From Monodelphis domestica (lineage: Eukaryota; Chordata; Mammalia; Didelphimorphia; Didelphidae), in contig NC_077232.1 of NCBI RefSeq assembly GCF_027887165.1, positions 13,727,255-13,791,254 of the forward strand: 64,000 bases of DNA, given 5' to 3'. The translations under genes and the position numbers were made by a program. Below the pieces are notes generated by a model. That model saw nothing but the letters and a program-made list of their open reading frames with translations, did not search any database and was not told the origin of the DNA. This document shows positions 38,558 through 51,235 of the stretch, piece after piece. Positions within the stretch are counted from its first letter, which is position 1. Every line of letters begins with the position of its first letter.

Positions 38558-39462
38558 ATGCACAGAAGTGTCTGCAATGCCCTGAAGATCAGCATCCAAG
38601 CAAGGAGAGAGATAGATGCCTCCCCAAGACAATAACTTACCTGGCTTATGAAGAACCTCTGGGAATGGCTCTGGCTTCTGCAGCTCTCTGCTTCTCCCTG
38701 CTCACTGCTCTAGTCCTTGGAGTCTTTGTGAAGCACAGAGACACCCCCATAGTCAAAGCCAATAACCGCAGTCTCAGCTACACTCTTCTCATTTCCCTCA
38801 CCCTTTGTTTCCTCTGTTCCTTGCTCTTCATTGGTCTTCCCACTCAAGCCACCTGCCTGCTGAGACAAATCTCATTTGCAGTAGTGTTCACCTTGGCCAT
38901 TGCTTCTATCTTGGCCAAAACTCTAACTGTGGTTCTGGCCTTTGCGGCCACCAAGCCAGGGAGTGGGCTCCGCAAGTGGCTGGGCTCCACAACATCTTAT
39001 TTTCTCATTTGTATCTGTACTCTTATCCAAATGTGTCTCTGTGGCATCTGGCTTGGAACACATACCCCATTCCTTGAGAGGGATATACACTCCGAGGCTT
39101 CCCTCATTGTCATTCAGTGCAATGAGGGATCGCTCTTTTTCTTCTACTCTGTTCTAGGCTACATGGGCTTCCTGGCCTTGGTTAGCTTCATGATGGCCTT
39201 TCTGGCAAGGAAACTGCCAGACACTTTCAATGAAGCCAAGTATTTGACTTTCGCCATGTTAGTTTTCTGCAGCGTCTGGATTTCCTTCCTGCCCACATAT
39301 CAGAGCACCAAAGGGAAGGCCATGGTGGCCATGGAGGTCTTGTCCATCTTACTCTCTAGTGCTGGGATTCTCACTTGTTTCTTTGCTCCCAAATGCTATG
39401 TGATCCTTCTGAGGTCAGACAGAAATACTCTGGAGATACTGAAAAACAAAGTTAGTCTCTGA
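38558..39462 (+). CDS. V2R unit 1, exon 6 (seven-transmembrane domain), intact
   Basis: The terminal exon runs from the AG acceptor at 38556-38557 to a TGA at 39460-39462. It encodes 301 residues counting the split Asp. Cysteines 5, 8 and 21 complete the nine-Cys linker begun in exon 5. Seven hydrophobic segments follow, at about 34-58, 72-94, 104-131, 145-166, 191-217, 228-248 and 255-280. Family signatures include Lys-His-Arg-Asp-Thr-Pro-Ile-Val-Lys-Ala-Asn-Asn in the first inner loop (59-70), Asn-Glu-Ala-Lys-Tyr-Leu (225-230), Phe-Leu-Pro-Thr-Tyr (244-248) and Ser-Thr-Lys-Gly-Lys (250-254). The short tail after TM7 is normal for V2Rs. It should be a G-protein-coupled (Go-type) pheromone receptor of basal vomeronasal neurons. 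No stop or frameshift is present, although intactness of the gene also depends on exons 1-3 outside the window. Confidence 0.95.
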
Positions 39463-41079
39463 GGAGCAATGTGATCTCAATCTCTTCCTCACCAATCATA
39501 GAGATTCAGCTCTTAACTTCCTAGAGTCTTAAAAAATAGCCTAGCTTGTATACCTTTTATTTTCTGTTGTTATTTCTTTCTTTCTCATTGGAATCAAGTA
39601 ATATTTTGAATGGAGTCATGTTGCCTGATTTTTTAATAGAGGAAGAATTAAAAGTAGTTATATAGAAATACATTATATGGAGTAGACACCTACAATAGGG
39701 ATGATAAATATAATTATGGAATAATTAACGGATTTAAAAATATGAAGGCTTGATTTCTAATTCTTGGTTGAGTTTATATCACATTTCTCTATATGCATAA
39801 GCCTATCCAGGATTCTGATTTAAAAAGATTTGCAAAGCTGGACATCTATTCTTTCCCCAATATGTTTATCTGGGTCATACCAGTCATTACATTTATTGGT
39901 TATTGTTTGATGAATTGTAAATATGGGAGAGATGATTTGTTGAAGAATTATGAAGACCCAACTGAATAGGATGATTTTGCATGTATAACAAGCTACAGTA
40001 AGCTATTATGCCTTTGATTCCTTTCTATAAATTATTTTATCATATAATGATAATCCGTTATGGACAATCTTTTGCCAAAGCCTAATTGTTCTCTTCCTGT
40101 TGTTTCATGAATGATACTTTGAATGTAACAGTAGTTGATTGCCATAAGACATAATAAAAGTGAGAAAATAATCATGCATCAGAACTTATTCAGTTTTTTT
40201 CCTTCATTTAAAAATATTTTTTCTGTATATGTCTTGCAATTCAATTTCAGAAGGCTTATTTTATTAGTTTTAAAATCTCAAATTCCAAATTCTCTACTGT
40301 TTTACATTTCTTCCATCACCCTTTGAAATGACAAGAAACATAAAACTGTTGTTACATGAGAAGTGATTAAAAAGATGCATCTATTATAATCAAAAGGAAA
40401 AGGAGTATAAAAATTCACTGTAGAAAAGAACTTAAAAACTAGAATTGGTGAAATGACAAAAAGGTATATAAGAGCACTGAAGAATATTATTCTTTTAAAA
40501 TAAGGTTTGGACAAGTTGCTGCTAATGACTCCATGAATAATCAAGAAAAAATAAAATAACAATGAAAAATATAAGGAAATGTCATATTTATCATTAGAAA
40601 AGCAACTGACCTGAAAACCACCTCACAGTACAATCACAAGTATACCACATGTCTATGAACCTTTTGGCAGCTTCAAACTTAGACTCTCTATTTTGGATTT
40701 CAGCCTTTGCAATTTCTTTGGCAGGGGATGAATCTAAGGTGAAAGATTTTTCCTTACTTCCTGGGTAAGTGGAGGACATCACATATTTCCTTATTGTACT
40801 CCTTAATTCTCTTATTCCAGGTCCCCATGTTCTAGGAGAGAAAATTTTTAAGACCCATAAGTCTGGGAAAAATTTAAGTTGCTCTGTTTCTGAGTTAAAC
40901 ACATACACTTTTTCCTACCCTGTGACAAAGAGAGTTGAGAACAAGGAACCAAAATAGTTCTGAAGACCAAGAAGAACACCATATATGTATCAGTGAAGTT
41001 TGTAACTTGGAAAAAGAGATATCAAAAATTGTTGGCATTCTTTAAAAATGAAGGAGTAGGAGCCAAGATTTCCCTAATT
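39463..41079. other. 3' flank of V2R unit 1
   Basis: Presumed 3' UTR and intergenic DNA. It is AT-rich, with candidate AATAAA-like signals but none convincing. The weak frames at 40302-40908 have no family resemblance. Confidence 0.45.
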
Positions 41080-41830
41080 TGAAGCTACATACTAATATTT
41101 TGCCAACATCTATTTAGATGGAGGTCAAGTCATTTTGTCCTCCCCAAATTTTACTCTTTAGAGCAAGAAGTCAAGGATTATGTATTAATCAACGATTTCA
41201 TGGAAAGTACAGAGCTAGACTCTGTGAATAAAATGGTAGACTGTGCTCTAATTTGCTAGTAGCTAAATTCTGGACTTGGAATTAAATTGGTCGCAAGAAG
41301 CTAATTCAGAGAGGGTCACGAAATGAGTTGATATGACTTATTAACAAAACAAATAAATTTGAACTTGTTAATCAAAAGGGTAATATTATTAAAAATAAAT
41401 CCTTTTAATAGGTATTTCCTGATAGGATTGGGTTAGAATGACAGCTTTTTAGAGGAAAATAAGGACAAAGAGCATCATTCCATAACTGCATGGGTAAAAT
41501 ATAAGGAGAATGGGTCATATAGTAAGAGTAGCAATAAGTATTGGTAAGAAATGAAGTATTAATATGCTCCATGGGAACCTTATAATTTTGGGTAAAACTG
41601 TAGGTTATGTGGAAGACCTGAGATGTTCTTAACTTGGGAAGTTAACGAAAAGACAAAAACCAGAGTCTCCCAGAAAGGGCAGATATATCCAGATTTTGAT
41701 CACAGTCTATGGAGGAAAAACCCACAGTGAAATCATCAATTTATTGGAGTGTTTTAAGTCTTTTCTTTAGTTCCAAAAAATACTTGACTCAAAATTAGGA
41801 CTTGATGAATGTTTATTTCAAATAAATTAT
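41080..41830 (+). other. Paralogous 5'-flank-like segment of V2R unit 2
   Basis: It aligns by eye with 59310-60050, which lies just upstream of a V2R exon 1. Shared blocks in the same order include 'ttgccaacatctatttaga', 'agagcaagaa', 'aattctggacttggaat', 'atcaaaaggg', 'tatggaggaaaaaccc' and 'gatttgatgaatg'-like sequence. It therefore most likely marks the start of a second V2R unit only 1.6 kb after unit 1 ends. No exon 1 follows; L1 sequence starts at 42008. Confidence 0.75.
41706..41731 (+). promoter_or_regulatory. Conserved 26-bp block in V2R flanks (copy 1)
   Basis: These 26 bases are identical to 59913-59938, in a pair of segments that are otherwise well diverged. In unit 3 the block is 335 bp upstream of the exon 1 ATG. 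A regulatory role is inference only. Confidence 0.35.
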
Positions 41831-42007
41831 TTAATCTTGACATTGGCCTATTGTCAATGAGAGTAAAATGGTCCCCAATTAAAACATGACAATTGTTGTG
41901 TGATGTACTTTTCTCTTCTGGATTATGTCCCAATTGCCTCTGGGAGGATGGCCCTATGAACCCACTAGTAACATAGCAGGCAGATTTATGAAAAATGAGA
42001 TTTATCA

Positions 42008-45000
42008 GAGAGTTGGAGTCAAGATGGAGGCTTAGAGGCAGCAAAAATTCAGACCTCTATAAACTCTTCCTCACCAATCAAAAACGTAGTGCTTCCAGTG
42101 GATTGAAAACCAAATCTAACAATGAGTGTTAAATTTACTTTGTGGTTGAGACTGAAATATATTAATTATGTGGTCACCAGGGATTTAATTTCTAAATTCC
42201 AAAATGGATTACCAATTTAAATGGAATTCATGGTAGTGTGTTTACAATAGAGGGAAGATATTAAGGAAGAGAGAAAAGAAGAGAGAGAGAAAAAGAGAAA
42301 GAGGTAGAGATCTCTGACTTCTTCTGATATCAGTTAGAATGTCTAAGCCCCAATTAGGGGGAAAAAGTCTCAAATTGATGGGCCTTTTCTCGGAGGTTTA
42401 GCCCTCCGAGAAAGGCAGGGTCACTAAATCAGCTTTTCACTCACCAATGGTGACCATCTAAATGGAAAGAAGTCTGGGTGTCTGTCTTCTGGTCACTCCT
42501 CAAGTGTCTGTCTTCCAGTCTCTCCTCCAAGCCAAAGAGCTCTTTGATCTCCTTGTATTGAATATATCTTTTATTCTGGCCTTTTGCCATCTTTTTAAAA
42601 GACCTTTTTCTCTTGTGTCACCTTCCCTAAACTTCATGTCTACAAATCACAGCAGACACTTTTCTTTAGGACTGTCCACTCTTTAATTCACACCTTCTTT
42701 GGTTAGATCATACCTTTTGGGTTACTTAACACCTTTCTGGTTCTTTCACCTTTTGAAGTTACTTAACACCTTTTTGTAGTTAAAATGGGTAGATCTACTT
42801 AAAATACCGAGTTGCCACCTTTTTGCAGATTAAAATAAAAAAAAATAGATGGTGGATTACAATCCAATCTTCCCAATAAAGGAAAAGCTAAGTACCTTCA
42901 TTGTTACAATCAGGGGATTACAATTTAATCTTCACAATCAAGGAAGAGCTAAGTATCTTCATTGTTACAATCAGGAGAGAGCTAAATCCAATTTTCACAT
43001 AAGACAGAGCTAGAGATCCCTGCTCCTGGACCCAACTTAAAAGGTACACCCCCCAAAAACTGAACTCCAGAACATGCAGGTTTAAGGAGAAGGAAGAAGG
43101 AAGATCCTAGGACCCCTCCCCCACCTACAGTGCTGAGCCTGCAGTGGGGGCTGGAATCTCTGGGTGGGCAAGGACACTAGGCTGGAGGGAGAACCTTGTT
43201 GGCAAAGCTGTGCCAGTCTCAGGGTTTAGAACAATTGCGGAGTAGAGGCAGCAAGAGGAGAAGCTCAGAGCAGGCAGACCATTTGCACTATTGATTTAAT
43301 AAATAAGACTAGAAGCTGGTATTTTGAAAAAATAAATAAAATTGACAAAGTACTGGTCAATCTAATTTAAGAAAGGAAAGAAGAAAAGCAAATTAACAGC
43401 ATCATAGATGAAAAGAGAGACCTCACCTCAAATGAAGAGGAAATTAAGGCAATCATTAAAAACTATTATGCCCAATTATATGCCAATAAATATGGCAATC
43501 TAAGTGATATGAATGAATATTTACAAAAATGTAAATTGCCTAGATTAACAGAAGAAGAAATAAAATTCTTAAATAATCCCATATCAGAAAATAAATTGAA
43601 CAAGCCATCAAAGAAGAAAAAAATTCCCAGGACCAGATATATTCACAAGTGGATTATATCAAACATTCAAAGAAAAATTAATCCCAATAATATACAAACT
43701 ATTTGACATAATAAGCAATAAGCAAAGAAGGAGTTCTATCAAATTCCTTTAATTTAAAAGCCAGGCAGGTGAAAAACAGAGACAGAAACTATAGGCCAAT
43801 CTCCTTAATGAATATAGACGCAAAAATCTTAAATAGAAGACTAACCAAAAGACTTCAGCAAGTGACCATGAGGGTTATTCATTATGATCCAGTAGGATTT
43901 ATACAAGGAATGTAAGGATGGTTCAATAATAAGAAGATCATCCATATAATTGAACATATCAACAAGCAAACTAAGAAAAATCACATGATTATCTCAATAG
44001 ATGCAGAAAAACTTTTGACAAAATACAACACTTATTCCTTTTGAAAACACTAGAAAGTATAGGAATAGAAGGGACTGTCATAAAAATAGTGAACAGTATA
44101 GATCTAAACCCATCAGCAAACATTATCTGCAATGAGGATTAACTATAAGCCTTCCCAATATGATCAGGATTGAAACAAGGATGCCCATTGTCACTTCTAT
44201 TATTTAACATTGTACTAGAAACACTAGCAGTAGCAATTAGAGAAGAAAAGGAAATTGAAAGCATTAAAATAAGCAATGAGGAGACCACGTTCTCACTCTT
44301 TGCAGGTAATATGATGGTCTTCTTAACGAATCCTAGAGAATCACCTAAAAAGCTATAATCAACAACTTTAGTAAAGTTCCAGGATACAAAATAAACCTAC
44401 ACAAATCATCAAAATTTATGTATGTATTTCCAACACATCTCAGCAGCAAGAATTAGAAAGAGAAATTTCATTTAAAATCCCTAGAAAATATAAAATACTT
44501 ACAAATCTATATGCCAAGAGAAATGCAGGAACTATATGAACACAACTACAAAACACTCTCCACACAATTAAAAGGAGATCTAAACAATTGGAAAAACATT
44601 GATTGCTTATGGGTAGGTTGAGCTAAAATAATACGAATGACATTTCTACCCAAATTAATTTACTTATTTAGTGATATACCCATTGAAATACCAAAAGGCT
44701 TTTTTACTGAATTAGAAAAACAAAACAAAACAAAGTTTATTTGGAAGAATAAAAGATGAAAGATATCCAAGGAAATCCTGAAAAAAATATGTGAAGGAAA
44801 GAGGCCTTGCAGTCTCAGATCTCAAACTATACTATCAATCAGTGGTCATCAAAATAATTATGTATTGGCTAAGAGACAGAATGGAAGATCAGTGGAATAG
44901 ACTTTGGATAAGTGACCACAGCACAACAGTCTATGACAAGCCCAATGATGCCAGCTTTTGGGGCCAAAATCCACTATTTCATAAAAACTACTGGGAAAAT

Positions 45001-46364
45001 TGGAAGACAAAATGGGAGAGATTAGGTTTGGATCAAAATCTTATACCCTACACCAAGATAAACTCAGAATGGTTGAATGACATGAATATAAAAAAGGAAA
45101 CTATAAGCAAATTAGGTGAACACAGAATAGTATACATGTCAGATCTTTGGGAAAGGAAAGACTTTAAAACCAAGCAAGAGCTGGAAAAAAATCACAAAAT
45201 GCAAAATCAATACTTTTGATTACATCAAATTAAAAAGTTTTTGTACAAACAAAACCAATGCAACCAAAATTAGAAAGGAATCAACAAGTTGGGAAATAAT
45301 CTTCATAACATAAACCTCTGAAAAAGATCTAAGTTCTCAAATTTATAAAGAGCTAAACCAATTGCACAAAAAATCAAGCCATTCTTCAAATGATAAATGG
45401 GCAAGGGACATGAATAGGCAATTTTCAGTTAATGAAATCAAAACTATTAATAAGCACATGAAAAAGTGCTCTAAATCTGTTATAATAGAGAGATACAAAT
45501 CAAAACAACTATGAGGTATCACCTCACATATAGCAGACTGGCTAACTTGACAGCAATGAAAAATAATGAATGCTGGAGGGGATGTAGCAAAGTCAGGACA
45601 TTAATGCATTTCTGATGGAGTTGTGAATTGATCCAACCATTCTGGAGGGCAATTTGGAATGATAGCCAAAGGATGCAAAAAGACTGCCTGCCCTTTGACC
45701 CATCCATAGCACTGCTGGGTTTGTACCACAAAAACATATTAGGGGAAAATACTTGTACAAAATTATTGATAGCCATGCTTTGTGGTGGCAAAAAATTGGA
45801 AAATATGTGGATGCCCTTTAATTGGGGAATGGCTGAACAAATTGTGTTATATGTTGGTGATGGAATACTATTGTGCTCAAAGGAATAATGAACTGGAGGA
45901 ATTTCATGCAAACTGGAATGACCTCCAGGAATTGATGCAGAGCCACAGGAGCAGAGCCAGAACATTGTACACAGAGACGAATTCACTGTGGTACAATCGA
46001 ATGTAATGGACTTCTCCATCAACGACAATGCAGTGATCCTGAACAACTTGGAGGAATCTATGAGAAAAAATATTATCCACATTCAGAGTCAAAATTGTAG
46101 AAGTAGAAACACAGAAGAAAAACAACTGCTCAAAGGCATGGGTCTAGGGGAAATGGCTGGGGATGTAGACTCTAAATGAACATCCTAAAGCAAACACCAA
46201 CAACATGGAAATAGGTTCTGATCAAGGACACAGGGGATATCCAATGAAATTGTGGATCAGCTGCGGGAAGTGTGGGAGAAGGGGAGGGAGGGAAAAATGT
46301 GATTCTTGTAACCAAGGAATAATGTTCTAAACTGACTAAATTAATTAATTAAAAAAAATAAAAA
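42008..46364 (+). mobile_element. L1, plus strand, internally deleted, with an LTR inserted
   Basis: It starts with an L1 5' UTR ('gagtcaagatggaggcttag' at about 42015), is interrupted by an LTR (42141-42999), and resumes with 5' UTR to about 43270. It then jumps directly to mid-ORF2 (RT-proximal, 'aataagactagaagctggta' near 43302). The RT and C-terminal regions follow with many stops, and the 3' UTR ends in an A-rich tail at 46351-46364. ORF1 and the endonuclease domain are missing. The flanks show no target duplication; V2R exon sequence starts two bases after the tail. Confidence 0.85.
42141..42999 (-). mobile_element. LTR family A, minus orientation
   Basis: It begins 'tgtggttgag' and ends 'ccaattttcaca' on the + strand. 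It shares the 'gtggtcaccaggg' block and the purine tract 'aagaagagagagagaaaaag' with the other family A copies. It is longer than the 611-bp copy and contains a local imperfect duplication near 42860-42975 ('ttcattgttacaatcagg' twice). Confidence 0.75.
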
Positions 46365-46365
46365 C

Positions 46366-46637
46366 GGTATATACTCTGATGCTGACTTCATTGTCATTTG
46401 GTGTAATGAAGGCTTCCTCACCTTCTACTGGGTCCTGGCTACATGGGCTTCCTGGCCTTGGTTAGCTTTATGGTAGTTTTTCTGGGAGGGAATCTGGCAG
46501 AAACTTTCAATGAATCCACGTGCCTACAGCATGCTGGTGTTCTGTAGTGTCTGTGTTTCCTTCCCACCCATATAGCAGAGCACCAAGAGGAAGGCCCTGG
46601 TGGACATGGAGGCTTTTTCCATTTTGTTCTCTATTAA
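46366..46637 (+). pseudogene. V2R unit 2, fragment of the 7TM exon (extracellular loop 2 to TM7)
   Basis: It matches exon 6 of unit 1 from about 39083 to 39360 (TM5, TM6 and the start of TM7), with blocks such as 'ctacatgggcttcctggcct' identical. It is dead. An in-frame TAG replaces the Tyr region of Pro-Thr-Tyr-Gln (near 46572), and a deletion/frameshift occurs at 46516-46530 between the Asn-Glu and Met-Leu-Val positions. It is cut off on the left exactly at the L1 poly-A tail and fades out on the right near 46637. The upstream part of the exon is absent from the window. Confidence 0.9.
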
Positions 46638-47149
46638 AGCTTTATTTAGGGATATTTTAAAGATAATATACTTAGGAGAGTCTGAAGCCAAGAGTTTTAG
46701 AAACTTTCTCCATTTGAAATGTTTTTGAAATGATACTATTTATTCACCCATTTCACCCTGGTGGGCAGCAAGCATGGGCCCATCTCTTTTGTTGCTGTGA
46801 TATCCTTGAATATCTCTATGGGCTCTAAGAATTGGACAGAGCCATTTTTCTATATTTAATGCTGTCCTGGGCTGACAAAGTGCCTGTCTCTGGTTTATTC
46901 ATGATTAATTTATTGTATTTTCCAAAATATTAAGAAAAGGACTGTTGTAAGTCTTAAGGCTGAAATTGTTCCTGCCATTTTTCCCATTTAACTGTATCCA
47001 CTCCTCATTCAAAGGCATTTCCCATATGTTCAGCTACGCCTTTCATATCATAGAACAGTCATAGTTCATTAGTTTCAACTTTGGTGAGCTAAAACTGAAA
47101 CAAACTCATCTGGCTTCCTATTTTTCAGAAAGAAGATCAACTCGAAATG
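46638..47149. other. Intergenic DNA after the V2R fragment
   Basis: No ORF or repeat is recognised. It is not obviously similar to the 3' flank of unit 1. Confidence 0.45.
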
Positions 47150-47794
47150 GCTTTTACATTTTATTTAGTTTATTTTTTTACATAATTTATTTCCCCTATT
47201 ATATTTAATAACAATTTTCAGCATATGATTTCTGACATAAGTCTGACATTTTCTCCCTCCCTTCCTTGCCTCTCCCCTCTCAGAGGTGGTAATCAATTTG
47301 AGCTGAGACATACCTGTATTATTCGGCAAAATATCCTTCCATATTGGTCACTGTTGTAAGAAAATACTTATATTAAACCAAAATCCCCAAATAAAAACAT
47401 CAATAAACTAAAGGGGAAAATAGTATGCTTGGAACTGGATTCTGACTCCAGCTGTTTGCATGCCCCTTTAAGTGAGATAATTTATCCTCTTCTGTATCTT
47501 CCTTCCGTTTTTTGTCAATGCAATCTTCTTTTTCACCCCTTGATTTCTTTGAATACAATGCCATTCTAATCCACCTTCTCCTGCAACATCAATCTATGTA
47601 TATTCCTCCTTACTTCCCTCATAAAGATAGAAAGTTTAAGATAAGAATATTTTTTCCACATAGGAAGAGAAAAAACAACTACTGTTGACCATCTTGAATC
47701 TCTAAATTTTGTCTTTCTTGTTTATATTTTTTAAGTTTCTTTAGAGAACTGTTAGGTCTAGTGTTTTCATCACAAATGCTTAAAAATCTTTTTA

Positions 47795-49326
47795 AAAAAA
47801 TAATGTATATAATCAATTCAGAACATTATTCCTTGATTACAAGAATCACATTATTTCCGCCCCTCCACTTCCCCCACACTTCCAGCAGCCCACGCACAAT
47901 TTCATTGGGTATCACCTGTGTCCTTGATCAGAACCTATTTCCATATTGTTAGTGTTTGCTTTAGGGTGTTCCTTTAGAGTCTACATCCCCAGCCAATCCC
48001 CTCACCCCCCATCTGTCTTCGAGCAGTTGTTTTTCTTCTGTGTTTCTACTTCCACAGTTTTGACTGAATGTGGATAATGTTTTTTTCTCATAGATTCCTC
48101 CAAGTTGTTCAGGATCACTGCATTGTCGTTGATGGAGAAGTCCATTACATTTAATTGTACTACAGTGTATCAGTATCTATGTACAATGTTCTGGCTCTGC
48201 TCCTTTGGCTCTGCATCAATTCCTGGAGGTCATTCCAGTTTGCATGAAATTCCTCCAGTTCATTATTCCTTTTAGCACAATAGTATTCCATCACCAACAT
48301 ATACCACAATGTGTTTAGCCATTCCCCAATTGAAGGGCATCCCCTCATTTTCCATTTTTTTTGCCACCACAAAGAGCACAGCTATGAATATTTTTGTGCA
48401 TATCTTTTTCATTATCATCTCCTTGGTGTAGAAACCCAGCAGTGCTATGGTAGGATCAAAGGGCAGACTGTCTTTTAGCACCCTTTGGAAAAAGTCCAAA
48501 TTGCCCTCTAGAATGGTTGGATCAATTCACAGCTCCATCAGCAATGCATTAATTTCCTGACTTTGCCACATCCCCTCCAGCATTCACGACTTTCCTTTGC
48601 TGTCATCTTAGCCAGTGTGCTTAGGTGTGAGATGATACCTCAGAGTTGTTTTGATTTGCATTTCTCTGATTATAAGAGATTTAGAACACTTTTTCATGTA
48701 CTTATTAATAGTTTTGATTTCATTAACTGAAAATTGCCTATTCATGTCCCTTGCTCATCTATCAACTGGAGAATGGCTTGATTTTTTTTGTACAATTGGT
48801 TAGCTTTTTGTAAATTTGAGTAATTAGACCTTTGTCAGAGGTTTTTGTTATGAAGATTGTTTCCCAACTTGTTGCTTCCCTTCTAATTTTGTTTGCATTT
48901 GTTTTGTTTGTACAAAACCTTTTTAATTTGATGTTATCAAAATTATGGTTTTTACATTTTTTCTAGCTCTTGCTTGGTTTTAAAATCTTTCCTTTCCCAA
49001 AGATCTGACATGTATAATATTCTGTGTTCACCAAATTTGCTTATAGTTTCCTTCTTTATATTCAAGTCATTCAGCCTTTCTGACTTCATCTTGGTGTAGG
49101 GTATGAGGTGTTAATCCAAACCTAATCTCTCCCATTCTGTCTTCCAATTTTCCTAGCAGTTTTTATGAAATAGTGGGTTTTGGTCCTGAAAGCTGGGATC
49201 TTTGGGCTTGTCATAGACTGTCTTGCTGAGGTCACTTATACCAAGTCTGTTCCACTGATCCCTCTTTCTGTCTTTTAGCCCATACCAAATTATTTTGATG
49301 ATCACTGCTTTATAGTATAGTTAGGA
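47795..49326 (-). mobile_element. 5'-truncated L1 3' end inserted in the HAL1-like element
   Basis: L1 3' UTR and ORF2 C-terminal region in reverse (Cys-rich region near 48560, 'gccattccccaattgaaggg' at 48318). It is flanked by near-identical ttaaaaatctttt repeats (about 47781-47793 and 49330-49342), taken as target duplications. The 5' truncation falls inside the RT region. Confidence 0.8.
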
Positions 49327-49689
49327 ATGTTTAAAAATCTTTTGTTTTATTGAATGATCATTTTCCTTTGATAGAATATACTGAATTTTTCTGAGTCAAT
49401 GATTCTTGGTTGAAAACCTAGTTCTTTTGCTTTCCAGAATATCATATTCCAAGACTTCTGATCTTTAATGTGGAAACTGCTAAATCTTGAGTAATCCCAA
49501 TTGTGACTCTATTATATTTGAATTCTCTTTTTCTAATTGCACTATTTTTCCTTTGACATGAGAACTCTGGAATTTGATGTTGGCATTCCTGAAAGATGTC
49601 ATGGAGGGATTTATATCAGGAGCTGATTGCTGGATTCTTTTAAATTCCATTTCATCACAATGCTAAAAAACATAGGTGAAATTTTCTTT

Positions 49690-49745
49690 TAAAACAATTT
49701 ATATATATATATGTATATAATATATGTGTATATAATATATTAATA
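49690..49745. repeat. (TA)-rich simple repeat
   Basis: Alternating tatata and tatgta units inside the ORF1 remnant. Confidence 0.85.
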
Positions 49746-49824
49746 AAATATAATCTTTTAATATGATGACTTTTATTTTTTATCATTGCATTGAGATAGC
49801 CCATTGATTATTAAAATTGTCTCT

Positions 49825-50640
49825 TGTTATAAGGGGTATTGACTCTTATTAATTATTGGTTTTGGTATTACCAATAGATGATAGTGATATGGATAGTCTC
49901 TTGAGTTGACTTTGGGTTTTTTAGTTGAGGAAAAGTGGCTGCTCAAGCAGTTAAAAAAAAACTCCTGTTCAGGTAAGTTATATAAAACCGTATTTATTAT
50001 GAATATTAAAAGGTTGTATAAAAGGGAAATTAAAAGGAAAAATAGGTATTGATAAGAAAATATTTCCTATAACTAATAAATTCTAAATGAATCTCCAAAC
50101 CAATCTTTCCCACAAGGGAAGATCACTGAGAGTGATCTTTCTTATTCTACACTATCTAATTTAATTCCCCAAATATCCATCTTTCTATCCTAAAACTAAA
50201 ATATAATTTTATAAACAAAATAGAATAAACTGGATTTCTTCTCTCAACTCAGATATAACACAGGACAGGCTGTCAGTATTTTTCCACAGACACTTTCACT
50301 CAACTACAATACTTTACTTCCACCTGTTGGTGATCATGAAGGAATTGCAGCACCACTCCTATCTGCTAAGATGTTTCAAGAAAAACCAAACAGATGTTTT
50401 TCAACTCATAGAGCAGCCTCCTTGAACCACCTTCCTTAGTGAGGAAAGTCCAAAGAGTGAATTCTTGGTCCATTGCCTTTCCAATGGCTCCTTGGGATCA
50501 TTCTCTTCCCATCATATCTCTTTGAGATTATGCTCTGTCTTAAAGAAATCCAGTTCATTCAAACTCATCTCTCCAATCATGTATTACCTAACCTATCAAT
50601 AATCATTTTTCGCTTACTTAATTAACAGATACTCATAACA
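49825..50640 (-). mobile_element. Solo LTR, family B, 816 bp, with 4-bp target duplication
   Basis: Perfect short inverted termini TGTTAT...ATAACA and flanking CTCT on both sides (49821-49824 and 50641-50644). Removing it restores ORF1-type sequence ('aattgtctct' to 'ccttgatctattttccaga'; compare 35520-35550). A minus-strand AATAAA near 49990-49998 suggests minus orientation. Confidence 0.85.
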
Positions 50641-51235
50641 CTCTCCTTGATCTATTTTCCAGATCACTTTTTTCAATGAGATATTTCATGTATTATTCTA
50701 TTTTTCATTTTTTTGTTTTTATTTTATTGTTTCTTCATGTGTCATGAATTCGTTAGCTTCTACTTGCCTAATTCTATTTTTTTTTTAATTTTGAAGGAAT
50801 TATTTTCTTCCATAAGCTTTCAAACTACATTTATCATCTGACCAGTCATAGTTTTTAAGATACTCTGTTCTTCACCGGATTTTTAATTTCTTTTTTACTT
50901 GATACTTTTGAAGGAGTATTTTTCTTCTCTAATCTCTTTAATTTTGCTTATTCTTTTTTCCTCTACCTCCCCTATTATATTTTTGACATCTGATTAAGTT
51001 CTTTCAAATTGTGAGGTTTGCATGTACCTGTTTTCATCCCCTTCTGAATTTGTGCCTTCCTCTTCTTTGGCACCAGAATCTTTTTTCTATGGTATGAGTT
51101 AATTGGCTAATCTGTTTAATTAAGAATAGATTTTAGTCAGAAGTAAGATTTTAGCATAGAGAGAGCTATAAATTCTACTGGCAGCTGTTAAGGGAGAAAA
51201 GAATTTTGTGTAGGTCAGTGTAAGGGGTAAAAGTA

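Noticed and set aside
38805..39157. Alternative plus-strand frames inside the V2R 7TM exon
   Set aside because: Out-of-frame shadows of exon 6.
45519..46125. 187-codon minus-strand open frame with a plausible hydrophobic start
   Set aside because: Antisense of the L1 ORF2 C-terminal region. The same antisense frame recurs at 7436-7831, 8784-9134 and 57301-57753 in other L1 copies.
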